Shown here piece by piece: positions 1 to 13,000 of a stretch of DNA of 64,000 nucleotides. The DNA is from Melastoma dodecandrum (Eukaryota > Streptophyta > Magnoliopsida > Myrtales > Melastomataceae). Both the position numbers and the translations under genes were made by a program. The notes below the pieces were generated by a model. It was not told where the DNA came from. It was given only the letters and a program-made list of their open reading frames with translations, and searched no databases. Positions within the stretch are counted from its first letter, which is position 1. Every line of letters starts with the position of its first letter. The DNA is taken from positions 1,215,501 through 1,279,500 of the forward strand of contig JARUPY010000539.1 in assembly GCA_029817715.1 (NCBI GenBank). The letters run 5' to 3'.

Positions 1-22
1 CAGCAGCAACGGAAATATCAGG

Positions 23-319
23 TCACAGAAAAGCAGTTGCAAATTGACATCCACCTAAAAACCTAACGGACGCACATCGCCAGTACAACAACGAAGGTTT
101 CCGCAAGCGGCGCAGCAACCAAAGGATCACAAAAAGGGACCCCAAAGGAATTAAACATCGCATCCGAAAACCATAACCACGACCGATAGAGACGGAGCAC
201 GAAGAATAAGGTTTACCGCACCGGAGGTATCTCCCGGGAGGCTGCGCCGGAAGGGTGGCTAGGTTTTTCGGGCGGGCAAAAAGTGAGCAGTTAGTGGGAG
301 GACGAAATGACCGTTTCAT
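23..319 (-). other. Possible 5' end of a minus-strand transcript running off the window
   Basis: An open frame of 98 codons starts at 319 and ends at 23, but the protein is arginine- and cysteine-rich and I do not recognise it. On the minus strand the stretch resembles a plant 5' leader and first exon: it has a CCTAGCC-type leader and a plausible splice donor (GGTGCG then GTAAAC) near 207-213, and the promoter-like sequence at 345-382 lies just upstream. The rest of the gene would lie outside the window. The ATG may not be the real start; the stretch could be wholly untranslated. Confidence 0.25.
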
Positions 320-344
320 CCTTCCAGTTGATTACGGGCTTTAT

Positions 345-382
345 TGTTGGGCCATTTATAAGCCCATTTGCTGAAGCCCATC
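345..382 (-). promoter_or_regulatory. GGCCCA-type (site II) elements with TATA box
   Basis: TGGGCCA at 348-354 and AGCCCA at 361-366 and about 374-379 flank a TATA-like ATTTATAAG at 354-362. Read on the minus strand the TATA box is about 30 bp upstream of position 322, so it would drive transcription leftwards into the 5' end above. GGCCCA clusters are typical of plant housekeeping promoters. That they act here is inferred. Confidence 0.4.
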
Positions 383-680
383 TGTGGGTTTTTCTTTTTG
401 GCGGTAATTTAATTTAAAATTAAAAAAATAAGGGATTTGATTTATTGATTGATTGAGAAACTGAGCTTAACTTGAGCACATTGATCATCTCATCATGAAT
501 ACATTGATATCTAAAACGAGCTGATTATGATGATGATATTGATTATCATTACAAGTTTCCTCTGCCCTTCAAAGTTCTGTCGCCCTAATTGTAATAGTAC
601 TAATGTTGTTAGTCCTGAAAACGATCATGGTTCTACATAACGTGATCTCCATTCTCCTCAAACTGCGCCCATCCCTAGGA

Positions 681-2085
681 CTAGTAGTACATCGTGGCAT
701 AGTCGATATGGTCCTTCGTAGTGACTTCGTGGACCGCAGAGATAGGAACTACGCAAAGGCCTCGGCTTCGCAGATCTCGACGCCCGCCATGAACACTTGT
801 TTCCCCACGTGTGTGATGTACTGGACCCAACTGGGGGTGCATCCCTCTGATGCTCGCATATGAGTTGGCTAGCATCTGAAGAAGAGTGTCATTTTGGGCA
901 AGAACGATTAGGTATTTCCCCATTCCATAACTGGGGATTGCAGTACAGGAGCGAAGGAGAGATAAGGGGTACCTGAATTTGGTCCTGCAGAAGCTTAATG
1001 TAAAGGGATGCTTCTTGAAGAACAGATGCAGTGTCGGTCTAGCAAAAACAAACACGGTCGTCCTTGTGTTAACCGTCCGTGATTATAAGGGAGAGTTAAA
1101 GATGCGACGTTGACATACCTTGCCATAGGGAGACACAAGTTTCTGCAGAGCAGTGATTTTGTGACTAATCTTTTGGCTTCTCAGAAAAGGCAACCCAAGC
1201 TGACCGAGCTGGCGACGACATTGTGATGAACATGGCGGTGACACTGCTGTTTTTCTCAGATTTTTCTTCTTCCGATCCCCAGAACCAGACAATGCCCCAA
1301 AATCTTCCCCTGTGATCAGCCGGTCCTCTGCCTCTAATACGCGCTTCCTTGTTTTGATCATGGCCTGTGAATCCTCCCGGAGCCCCGAAAAGTCAAAACA
1401 AACAAAGACAAGCTCCATTGTAAGCACAGAACTGACTCTAAAGGAAAGCTCGCATACATCTGCGGACGGCGGAATCGGTTGTTTCTTGACTGGGAGGTGA
1501 GGGATGCTGCGGCTAGATGTTGGGTACTGAGATCCTGCAGATCAGGCAAAAGATTATTCCTAATCCAAACAAAACTCGTTAAGAAACTGGCATCTGCGCG
1601 GTTTCTGTCTGAAAGGGGTGGTCCAAATGGTAAGTTATTGGGAGAACTACTGCTTTTTCTTGTATTAATTACCAGGTCGAAGGCCAAGAATGTGCTGATC
1701 AGTAAAATCCAAACAATCTCCAACTCCCCTGAGCCAGTTGTTATCAGCAGAGAATGACCTGGGTGGATGGAAATAACAAACATGATGTATGATGCGAATC
1801 TAAAACAGATTTAGTATATGGGTTTTTTCTTTTGTAATTCTCACAAGAGGGTGTCTGAGAAGCTACATCTTAATGGTATCCACCGCAGAAGGTGGTTCTA
1901 GATTTGCCACCCTGAAGTCGTCGTTTCCTGAACACAAACATACAAAAGAGAAATGCAATGAAGATTAAGACCCATGTGAACATTACCGGAATCAATGAAG
2001 GGGGCGCAGTTCCTGATCTCGACTTACCGCCAATGCTGAAGAACTCAGAAGGTATGGATGGATGACAGAAGGTGTTCTTCATCAT
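681..2085 (-). CDS. Atypical bHLH transcription factor (bHLH68/110/112-like group)
   Basis: The last three exons are clear. The one ending at 1119 encodes KISHKITALQKLVSPYGK, 973-1038 encodes TDTASVLQEASLYIKLLQDQ plus two residues, and 681-875 encodes a tail containing DLRSRGLCVVPIS. Donors and acceptors are canonical and the phases join. This helix-loop-helix and the RGLC-VPIS tail mark the plant subgroup whose basic region lacks the usual His-Glu-Arg contacts, so DNA binding may need a partner. The 5' part is less certain: an ATG at 2085 opens an exon to 2028 (MMKNTFCHPSIPSEFF...), followed by a good donor and an acceptor before 1927, but the exons between about 1870 and 1430 are not resolved. 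Role: nuclear transcriptional regulator, targets unknown. Confidence 0.6.
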
Positions 2086-4119
2086 TCCTTCAGCCGCAAC
2101 ACACCCTCGTCCTTTTTACTTCCCGTTGTTGATGATGATGGAATGGGAATCGAGGGAGAGTTTCCAAATCGTTAGTATCTGAACTATATAATGTGAGAAG
2201 CCGAAAGAGGATATTAGAAGTCTAAGCTTATGTAGGAATCCTGGGGTCTATTGGATTGAATTGAATAGAAACTTTGCACATCGCAAGTTGGGAAAGAAAA
2301 ATATTTGTATCTTGTCCAACTCGGCCATTAACTCCAACCTATGTAATGTAATATAATTTGTTTTATTATGACTAGGCCAAGTTCCTTTTCTGGCAACAGA
2401 AAGTATATTTCAGTTTAATATTGAGATAAAGCCTTGTTGTTTTTATTTGACGTGTTATTCAAGAATCAAGATTAGAGGTGGAGTAGGAATCTAAATGAAC
2501 AAAGTGGAAACAATGAATGTGATCATTTATGAGCTTACAGACGAAGATGATCAGAATCAATCGAACTGGCCAGGGAATTCAGTTGGAATCTAGGGTTTTC
2601 AAACTTTCACAGCCCAGTTTTAGGGGTTATTGTCCTAACTTAGCGACGAGATTAGGCCGCGACGGGATCGGATTCGATCACCCTTTTAGTTCGAGAATAG
2701 TTAGCTCGCTAATTAGGGATTAACTTCCGATCATCATTATTGCAATGCACAACTACTTTCGTTTAGCTTTTGACTAGGCCAGTGCGTTATTAGGGGTTTC
2801 ATCCTCAAGCTTCTATCATCGAATTTACGCCAAACCCCGGAGTGGTTATTAATCCCTACTCCTTATGGTATGCGAATTTCCTTGCGGCTTCTAGACTTTG
2901 CCAGATCGGGTCGCAGAAGATCGAAAACAGCTGCAAGTTTTCACATGTAACTATCCGATTTTCGGCAATGCCTTACGTGCCTAGAGGTTCCCAAAGCGAG
3001 CTCTAGGGTTTTCGACTCAACTGAGGTTTCGTCGAGTCGTATCGGCCCTTTTGACATAACAACACGCTACGCGTCGAAAACCCCCCTGCGACGATGAACT
3101 ATTTCTCCTAAGTGTGAGGGAAACTCTCTCCAGGCTAGACGAGTTAAACCATGGCGCTAAATCGTCATCACATATTCAAACGAAATGGGATGACACATTT
3201 GAGTGTGAAGCGTGCGAACTAAAAAGCTGTTCAAATTCCGGTCGGAAAAACAATGTTTCATCTTCCTGGGGTGTGGGGGAGGGGGGGTGTCCTTTCACGA
3301 CATTCATCCAAGGTTTGACCTTTGATCTTCTGGTTTTGTTTTGTTCCCTAATTTCATATATGGTTTATGTCTGATTTGTCACATTCGGGCCTGCTCCTCT
3401 TTTGTATATTAGGTAGATTTATTTTTATTCTTTTAAACAAACCCTAATTTTATTAATTTAGCAAACAACGAAAGATTTCTTCACAATTGATGAGATATAT
3501 CATATAAATTGATTTGAAATGAATGAGAACCTTCAACCACAATATAATTATTATAAGATATTTTAAGATAAGAAAATAATACTTGAAAATAAATGTATGT
3601 TTCTTAATTCGTCCGATACCTCGACCGTCCACAACTAATTAAATAAAACTGGGGTTGCTCGGGAAACTAATGAGTCAAAGTAATCATATCTATAATCATA
3701 TTGTATGCATATTATATTATTTTAAGTCGGGGAAGTCAGAGAGAAGCGCCAGCAACACTTGCATGCATCCATTCATCCAAAACGATTAAACTATTACGGA
3801 TCTCCGGTTCACCAACAAATGAACAAGTGTTGGTCTTAGGTTGAATCATTAAGATAAATTTAAGTGTCATCAGAACTTGGTCGATATGGCCTCACAAACA
3901 AACAAGTTCTTCCTACCCAGAGAGACAAGACAACCTCTGCTATCATGCATGTTCCTTTTTTTTTAAGGGAAATGTTGTATTAGTCCCATTCTTTGCAGGC
4001 CTCCTGGCCTGACCTCCTCCTCCCATGTTTTCATCAGTAGGGAAAATTTTGGAAGATTTTATCTTCATTTACGTGGAAAAAATGTTCTCCCCTCATCCTC
4101 ATCAGATCCAATCGCCACC
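2086..4119. other. Intergenic; no supported gene
   Basis: No recognisable coding region. From about 2560 to 3110 the base composition becomes more GC-rich than the surroundings, with CG-rich words (CGACGGGATCGG, GTCGAGTCG), stops in all frames and no family similarity I can name; it may be a transposon relic. From 3400 to 4100 the sequence is AT-rich and featureless. Confidence 0.5.
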
Positions 4120-4130
4120 CATTGTGGATA

Positions 4131-4209
4131 TATGGGCTTATTGGGCCCATAATAAAAGGAAGGGGAAAAGTTAATTATGGGCCCATACTCACCCCGAAGT
4201 TCGGCCCAT
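4131..4209 (+). promoter_or_regulatory. Cluster of GGCCCA (site II) elements upstream of ALY gene
   Basis: ATGGGCT at 4132, TGGGCCCA at 4142-4149 and again at 4178-4185, and CGGCCCAT at about 4202 lie 200-270 bp before the ALY start codon. Two are palindromic GGGCCC cores. Such clusters are common in promoters of constitutively expressed plant genes, which fits an mRNA-export factor. Function is inferred from sequence only. Confidence 0.5.
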
Positions 4210-4404
4210 ATATTAAATCCAATGGGAATCTGCGGTCACACAGTAAGGTACCCGCATGGGATCTTCCACTCCCAGCGGTGGTGTGGTGCAACAATCCAAC
4301 CTCGGAAGTTTGTTCCTTCCCGCCTCGTCGCGCTCCCAAACGCGCACAACGTACGGAAAGCTCCCTCCCCCGTCGAAAACCCTAGAGGAAGAAAGCAGAG
4401 GGAA

Positions 4405-5797
4405 ATGGAGCGGAGCTCCATGATCGACATGCCTCTCGACGACATCATCCAGCTCACCAACCCCACTCGCAAGCGTCCCAGGCACATGCCCCCTGCGTAT
4501 GCGTCCTCCACCACCGCACCGCTGTTCCTCGGATCGTCCGGTCTTGGCCCTCCCGCCAGCCATTTCCCTGTTCCGCCTGCTCCCTACCCTTACCCCGGCC
4601 CTCCCTCGGTGAGCCGAGACTTGCCCACCGCGTTATGTGTTTTATGTCGCCGGTTTCGTTACTCTTACCAATGATGGTTTGTTGGTTTCGTTCTTTTCTT
4701 TTTTCTCTCTGTTTTTTTTTTACACTTGTTAAGGTGATGCCGATGCCAATGCTGTTGCCAACGGGGCTCTCCGGCTGGGATCCTGGGGACGGAACGAAGC
4801 TCTATGTCTCGAACCTTGACTATGAAGTGTCTAACGAAGATATAAAGGTAATCTCGAAGTTTAGCATCTTGCTTATTCAACTGTTGGAGGTGGATAGTTG
4901 CTGTTAACTGGAATCAGAGATTCGAATGGCGAGGGTTTGATTTTTATGTGGGGATGGATCAGTTGATAACTTGATTTTCTTCATACTCTGAGTCGAGGGA
5001 ACTCTAGAAAGCGGCATTGCAGAAGAGATTGTTATGGTAGGCTTCAGGGAATGCTTATGGCCAGGGACTCCTTTCCTTTGCTTCCTTTTCCTCAATTTGC
5101 TTGGCGTGCTGGTTTTTTACATACATTTGGTGGGATAGGATGATATTGCTTTTGACATACTCTTTCACAGCTGTTGTTTTCGGATGTCGGGGCATTGAAG
5201 CGATATGGCATCCACTGTGATAGGGCCGGAAGGTCTATGGTAATTTGAACATTGAACATTTCTGGCATCCTTCATCATATGGTGATTCACTGTGCTTGTG
5301 CTGCTTGCGGATACTATCTTTGCAGGGGACAGCTGAAGTTGTCTTCTTTCGCCGTGAGGATGCTGTAGCAGCTATCAGAAGATACGACAATTCCAGGCTG
5401 GATGGTAAACCGCTGAAGATTGAACTGGTTGGGGCTAATGTTACTGCACCAAATTATTGTTTTGTAGAACCCTTCAGAACTCCTATGGGGTATGTACTAG
5501 TTTGCTTTCCTTCTTCCAAAATCTCTTCCCCAACGTGGCTCAAATACTATTTGTATCTCGCAAAGCTGTGAATATGTTGTATCCAATCCGGGTAATGCTG
5601 TTGAGTTGTTGCTTTGCAGAGCGCAGCGGCTGATGATGACTACCCATGGACATAATCACAATACCAGACAGTCCCCCCCACAGGTTGGCAACGGTCGGGG
5701 AATGGTTGAGAATGTGAAACCCACTGCAGAAGCTTTGGATGCAGATCTCGAGAAACATCAGTTGAAAGCCAAGAGGACATCCAAACTTGCTAAATGA
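4405..5797 (+). CDS. ALY/REF-type mRNA export adaptor (THO complex subunit 4-like)
   Basis: Five exons (4405-4608, 4734-4847, 5171-5239, 5326-5489, 5620-5797) join in frame to 242 residues. The N-terminus has the UAP56-binding-like box MDMPLDDIIQLTNP-type (here SSMIDMPLDDIIQLTNP). A Pro/Tyr-rich linker follows, then one RRM at about residues 90-165 with RNP2 KLYVSNL and RNP1-like GTAEVVFF, and a basic C-terminal tail ending KRTSKLAK with the conserved LDADLEKH element. ALY proteins link spliced mRNA to the TREX export machinery in the nucleus. The ATG at 4405 was chosen because homologs begin a few residues before the DMPLDDII box; an upstream in-frame ATG at 4177 lies in the promoter. The length is normal for the family and I see no break. 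Confidence 0.93.
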
Positions 5798-7096
5798 TCC
5801 TAATGATCGTCAGGGATGAGCCGTTCATTATGTTCTTAATGTGGATACAGAATTTCCCTTTTAGTCTGGTAACTTTGAACATACGGTTAGATGATGTACA
5901 AAGCCGGTCAAACATATCTAGTAACAGGCCATGAGACTATCGGAATCGAACTTTAGATTTAGAATCCTAACAATCTTCAGGGATCCTCCACCCATGTTCT
6001 TACTGTCAACATGATCTTTTGCTTCCCGAGAATTCTGTTTGGTAATGGCTCAAATTCAACAATGCAGGCTTTTAGCATTACCAGCCAAAGAAAAGTCACC
6101 CACAAAAACTTGCATGACGTGAACAATTGAAACACTGATACATACATGAACAGATTCCTCGGCAACTTTACAGCAAACCGCAAATTGGCAGCAGTTGGCA
6201 ACCACAAAACTGAGCAAAAAAAGTACATTCACCGGATGATGATATAGCTACAATCTCACTCAACATAAAAGAAAGCAAGACATCAAACTCTAGGCCAACT
6301 CTGGAGGAGCCCCAAAAAGTGGATATCCTCGATGCCCATCAAGAAAGTCGTCTGAATCTATTATACAGAAATGACTAATCTCTACACCTAGCAACATCAC
6401 CCCCCCAAAATCTTGAATTGAGTCTCAAACCTGGTATGACGTACGAATGAACCTCCAAGTCAAATGTAGAAGTTTATTATCACCTTGACCGATAGCATCC
6501 GAGCAGCCAATCGAATGATACAGTAAAAGACCCCTCTGAATGATCCAGATTGACATGGAGAAAACCTTCCGACATTCCACAGAGTCTCTCCAGCCACTAT
6601 GCTACAACAAAAACACGTTAATATGCAAAAACACTGACATGATATGAAAACTAGTGATTTTAAAAATTTTTTCAGAACATTACCAGGAATTAGATTCGCT
6701 TAACCAGGCAATGAACACAGCAGCTTCCACTTGGGACGTGGGAGGGCAGAAAACCAATGAAGAAAGTAACCAACAATTTTTGTAACAGTTCAAACCATTA
6801 ATCACCAAACACCGGTAAAGCACAACCATTGTAAAAACCACCCGTTCCAGCTCTTGAACACTCTTTCTCAGTAAAAGCCCCAATTAATGGTCGGGGCAAG
6901 AAAATCCTGAGGCATCTCTGAATGGCACACGGGGCCCTTTTATTCTGTACGATCTAAAGCTTCTTTTCACAATTTATCCAAGCATTCCATTTTGGAAAAT
7001 CCAATCATTCCCAGATAGGGTGCACGAGTGTTGACACAAGCAGTCTCAGAATCATCCATGACAAGATATAGCACTTTCGATCTTCAACCATCCAAA
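5798..7096. other. 3' flanks of convergent ALY and ARM-repeat genes
   Basis: This holds the 3' untranslated ends of two convergent genes, with no coding region I can support. Small open frames on both strands show no family features. Confidence 0.5.
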
Positions 7097-10000
7097 TTAC
7101 AACTCAACTCCGAGGTCATTCGCCAACTGAAGTATGCCTCGCATCTGAAGGTATGGGTTTTCCAATAGCTTCTCATTGTTGCTCTGTAAAGTTGAAAGTG
7201 ATTACAATTGGTGCTGTTAATAAGGGTACCACAATGCTCTTGTGGAAAGCTATCTACGCAAAAAAGTAAACCAAAAAGCAAAAAAAAAAAAAAAAAAAGT
7301 AATCCGAGAAATTCCATGTCTTCTCATAATTAAAAAAGAAATAGACAAGCTTGTTAATTCCCTCATTGACGATGGATTTAAAATGCAAAGGTTCCATCTC
7401 ATTCCATGCAAGGAAATATGCAAGGAAATCTCTAACTGTTGCTTTACCTGCTGAGCTTTGAAAACAAGATTCTGAAGCATAAGCTGATATTTTTCAGGTT
7501 TTTCACTCATCATCCTCTGAAACAGCCACAAGATATGAACAGGGTATAGGTATAGTTAGTTTCTTCTCTAAAACAGTTGTTTATCTATCAGAGACAATAG
7601 AAGGCTATTCTAACCTTCAAAAGGAAAGCAGAAGAATAATAAGCTACCCGTGAATCCGTATCATCTAAAAGAACCCTGCAAATTAGACAAATTAACCTTT
7701 GAGTAAATTGAATAACCAAGAGAACGAAGTCGATTACAAGTTGTAAAGCAACAAAACGTGCACTCACCTAAATAACTCTTCACCCCCGAATTCTTGAAAT
7801 GCAGAGGGATCTGCTGTACACTTCCTGATTAAAAGCAACAACAGAGTAGCCCGGATATCTGACCCAGCACCAGGAAGATTACCTCTTCCTTTGCTTCCGA
7901 CAGCAACACCCAGAGCAATATTGTCTGTTGCAGCACTAGCAAGTTGAAACAAAGGCCAATAGAATAAATCAGCAGGCACTCGCGCAACTAGCTGCATTGG
8001 AACAACTGCCCACCCTTGTAGAAGTAGCGCAGCCATCGAAGAAGTCCCACAATGAACATAACTGTTATCACTGCCTCTACTGGCACTTTCTTCCACATGT
8101 TCACTTTGAACCCGAGTCTCAGGTAGGATAACTGGCTCGCCAGCATTATATCTCTTGCTCTCACTTATCAAATGAGTACCGTCACTTAATGTTGCAGAAC
8201 TAGCAGGGGGAACTTTAAGGCAAAGTTGAGAGAACAAAATGTCACACATCTGTTCAGCAAACAAAGCAAGAGGTATGATCAGGGTATTACATTATAAAGC
8301 CAATATTTCTCACGAGAAAAAATGAAGAACCCGTAAAGATTGAACCATTCATGAATCGAAGGCAATTTGGGTGAAAAAGGATTCAAGCCAATAAAATGTC
8401 TAAAACCTGGTAGAACATGGTTGTGACGAATGCCAACAACTCATTTTAGTTTAAATTTCAATAAAAGCATACCTTCAAAATATTCATGCGGTCAGCCTCG
8501 TGCATCTGACAAACCAATGTTAAAGAGCTGCTCATAATGTCTATGATTGCATTTGCCTTCTTAAGACGAATATCTTCATCCATATGATCATTGTTAATAC
8601 TGCTAAATATCTGCATTTCCTTTTCATCTAGCAAAAATTTACATCGCATAAGAAGCCTCTCGAGAACAAGCAAGAAACCCCATCTGATCCAACTGTCCTT
8701 TGACTTCAGGAGACCACACATAAGCCAGATAGGTGAAGGAACATCTGGAGCAGCAGAAGAAATAGCAGTTCCAGCAACGGTGATCCGCTGCTTGAAGTTG
8801 GTTATATTATACCATATATCTCCATTCTTCTCCTCGCTAATTTCAGAGATAAGCAAATCGCTCAGCCAAATGTACCCATTTCTACGACATGAAATGTTTT
8901 CCGAATGCATCAGTGAATGCAAGCAGAACCAACATAGATTCACTTTTGCACCAACACCATTTCTTAAGGAAGTATCCCCAATGCTCTGGAGATCTTTAAA
9001 GGATTTTGTGATTTCGATCATATGTGAAAATTCTACGTCCAAATGAGTAAACGAGCTGACCAACGCATCAAACCTCTCAGTAATACTTTCCAAAAGCTGC
9101 AAAAAAACAAGGGACATTTGAACATTGATGAACAATGGCAGCCTAGAACTTTTAACTGCGGACATAGCAACAGATTCCAGAAAGTAACATATAAATAATC
9201 TTAAGAATGAGGGATACCTATGCTATCTATCCCCACTTATGCAACAAAGATATTATCTAATTCAAATTGTAATGAAAATGAGAGGAGAATCAATTGCAAC
9301 CTATCTCTTGCATTTGCTGAACAATAACCAACAAAAGTTATGTTTGATTCATCTGATATGTCAAAGGAAACCAAATTCTTGTGTATAGAAAAATTGATGT
9401 TTTTACATACCCCCAAACAAACTACATACACTATCTCCAAAAGCAAAGTACGAGATTCATCAGATTCACAAATAGCTGTCCCAACACAAGAAATGGTAAA
9501 AGGTACCATGTTTAGTCGTTCACTATTTGGATATCTGTCCAATGCATCAGATATTGACCTCCTTAAGATCTCGCCTATGCCTTGTAAACCCAATTTCACA
9601 GAAATGTAAAATGCTTCGGGTGCATCCGCTAAAATAAGCAATCTGGCAAGTGGCTTAATTTCATCATCCGAATAGTCAGAGACTCCAGTAGTTAAGCATG
9701 TCTCATTTATTTGATGGAGAACATAATCAAAGAGCACCATGTACAAATTTCTTCTCTCGTCCCTTGAGTTAGCAAGAGAATACTGCAGATTAGAAACAAA
9801 ACAAAATTTATTTAAAATGGAGGCAATAGAAAAAAGGACTCCTCACTTACAGAGAAGGAAAGCGAAAAATAAGAGAAAGAAAGTGCACACCATGAACCTG
9901 TACCTAGTTTTTCTGTTTGCAAATTGACGAAGAAACAACTCACTAAGCCTAAAGTAATGGGTACTATTCACTTCACTCCTCCCAATAGAAACTATCCAGT

Positions 10001-13000
10001 TGTATATAATCACAATAGTTTGAAATAAATTATGCAGATAAGGATAATAACAACTGATGCATTGAAAAACAAAAACAGTATTCTCCCTCAATTGGAAATA
10101 TAAAATAGACCTATTTCCAGTTACAAAGTGCATGGTTGTGTTAGCTGGGAAATTATTGCATATGACAGTACCCGATTCACAAAGAAAATTAGTTTTTCAT
10201 TTTTTTTTTTTTTTGGCTTACCTCGAGGAAAATGAATTCAATTCCTCCAATAAGGGCAACCTGATTCACAAGGAAGAATGAGGTTGAAACAGAATCAGGC
10301 CTATCAGGAAGTTCGTAAAACATATTTGTCAATATGGAAGTTAGCTTGCTGTGAACTATTTCTGCCCAATAGTATCTCCGGCTGATCTCCAACATAGACT
10401 TGATAACCTGAATATAATCCACCATTTCGTCAGATCAAAGTTAAAAAAGAAACATATAACAATGTTCCAACTGATGACATCCACAAATAAAAAGCCACTA
10501 GACACAGGTAATGGTTTCAAATGCAGTAATAATAATGTTTGTCACAGCAAATAATAGGCACGTAGCAAACTAGTGAACTACAAAAGGTTTGTCTAGAATG
10601 AAGAGCTATTGCCTTAAGCTGATCATTCCCTATATCTACATATATCAAAGCTTGGGTAAATTGTGTATCATTTGTGAGCTTAATGTGCAATATCTTCTTG
10701 AGACTCAGACTCCATGTTTAAATGCTTCTTATCTAAAGATGACTCATCAACTAAACTTTTGGGAAACCTAGCCTATTTGTGACAGAACATTGCTTTATTC
10801 CCTTTTCAGTCACTTCAAACCAGCATGGCCAATTTATAGTCAAAAGGACTTATCAACAAACAATACATCAGAAAAGGAATTGCTTACCCTTATGTCAAGA
10901 CCAAACAGTCTATTCCTCCAAATTTTCCCCCTATTGCAAACAAAATACAACAAACAGCTAAGGCCAGATGCCCAAATAGACTCTTCCTCTTCTTCAATCT
11001 GTTGTCAGAACCAGCAATTCTTTTGTCAGACAGAATAATAAACCAATTAATAAATTGCAAGACATTATCACCAGAACCAGACAAAGATATTCATAGAATG
11101 ATATCTGTGGAAAACACTGATAGCAGACACTAAACAGAAGCATTAACCGAGCATCTCAATCTTTAGTCTTGTCGTTTTCATGAAAAAATGTAAATTCACC
11201 ATGTTCTTCCATCAGAATGTATAGTTCTCTTACCTGAACAAGGAACAAGAGAATTTCATATAAAATATTTAGAATCCATATCTCCAGGTCATCAATGGCG
11301 GACGAATATATTCTGTCGTCAAAAGAATCTCTTGTCACTCCCAAGGTTTCCTCAGGTTGTCCGCTGACATAGGGCTCTTGAGCGTATTCTTCCTTTATAG
11401 TGCAAGTAACATCCATATTTATAGGCTCCAATAAATGAGAATGCACACCTAAGTTCAGGACTAAGTCAAACGCGCGTGCTCGGCATTTGACTCGACTAGA
11501 ACAAAGCATTTCCTGTTAAATATCACGCAATGTATCACAAGATAAGAAGATCACGATAGAGCTTCCCAACATGAAAGAAAAAGGCTTTTGATGGAGCACC
11601 AGAAGCATAGAGAGGGTTAGTGGAGAAGCACTTCCAGGATCTAAAACATACCTGTAATCATTAAAATAAAATAGTTCAGACTCCAATATGAATCATGGGT
11701 AAGTTAGATTTCAAAATAAGGAAAATAGTGCTAGCTATCAGATTCCAAAGGGCAAATAATGTGAGCCACTTTTTTCAGAGATCTAATCCTTTGTCTATAG
11801 CTACATTAAGGGTCCCATTTTTTAAGTTGGAAACAGGCAGAATATATAAAAACAAATAACCAGCAGTCAATGAACTGCAAAAATTAGAAAGTAATTGCAG
11901 AAGGGCATGTCTGTATCAGAGGGTCCTACAAATATGGTGTACAGTATTCTCATGAGGCGAGCAATCAACAGCATCTCTATCTGCAAACCATGAAAAGTTG
12001 TGCAGTTCTAGTTTCACAGATGGGAGTGTACAGCTAAGTCAAAGCATATGCTCATAACAGGAAAAATTTAAGCAGAAAGTGATGGAATGAAACAGAGAGG
12101 ATTCAAGGCATACATGTCAATAATTAGTTTAACAAGAACGCTCATGGCCACATCCATAGTCGGCCTTCCACCATTATTTAATCTCGATACTGTCATAATG
12201 TTAGCATTTCCTGAAGATTCGTCAGAGCAGACAGCAGCAATCACCTCACTTACCTCAGCAGGATTCAACCGCAGTGGTTGCTGTTCACTGTAAAAGAGGA
12301 ATATTTAACCGTTAGAATGAAGGGATGGTTGCAATTTATCCTCATATACATCTGTAATCTGTTGCGAAATTGTTGCACCATTATCTCCCATGCAAAACAC
12401 AATTAAAAGCCAATGTAAATTAAAGGGATGATTTAAATTTAAAAAACATACAACAGCACATGGTGAAAATAATTGTCAATATTCTACACTTCTCAATACA
12501 TTAAGGAGTAAAATGTGTCCTTCCTCAAAAGTTGTAACATAAATGGAAAAGGAGAATACTTCAGACGTGTGAAAGATTCTTACAGTCCAAATCGTTGGGG
12601 TGAGAATTCATATAAAAGTAAAATATAGGTATCATTTCAACTATAAAAAGGAAAGCTCTCCTTTGCTCTATGCAGTATATATACTTCCACTTACTCAGAG
12701 ATAAATACAGTAGTGATACCTGTAGTGCCGGTACTGGAAAACCGGCCTAGCACGGGGACGAAAAGTGCTTACAGGAGAATCCCCCCTGTAATGGCAAGAG
12801 AAGTCCTTAACAATGCACTCTGCATAGCTTTCTAATGTAGTATGGCAAATACCTAAGATGTTCATAATGTCTACTCTTCCAACGCGAATGGCCCATTCGT
12901 TTTTCATTTTTAACATTGAGCATGAAGACAGCAAGTTGCACCCAAATCTAAGATTGATTCCTTGGGAACGTTTCCTAACAGAAAACACAGATCCCCTGTT

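Noticed and set aside
1870..2085. Single-TM protein read from 2085 (WVLIFIAFLFCMFVF)
   Set aside because: The hydrophobic stretch is the translation of a probable intron with GTAAGT donor at 2027 and TTCAG acceptor at 1928.
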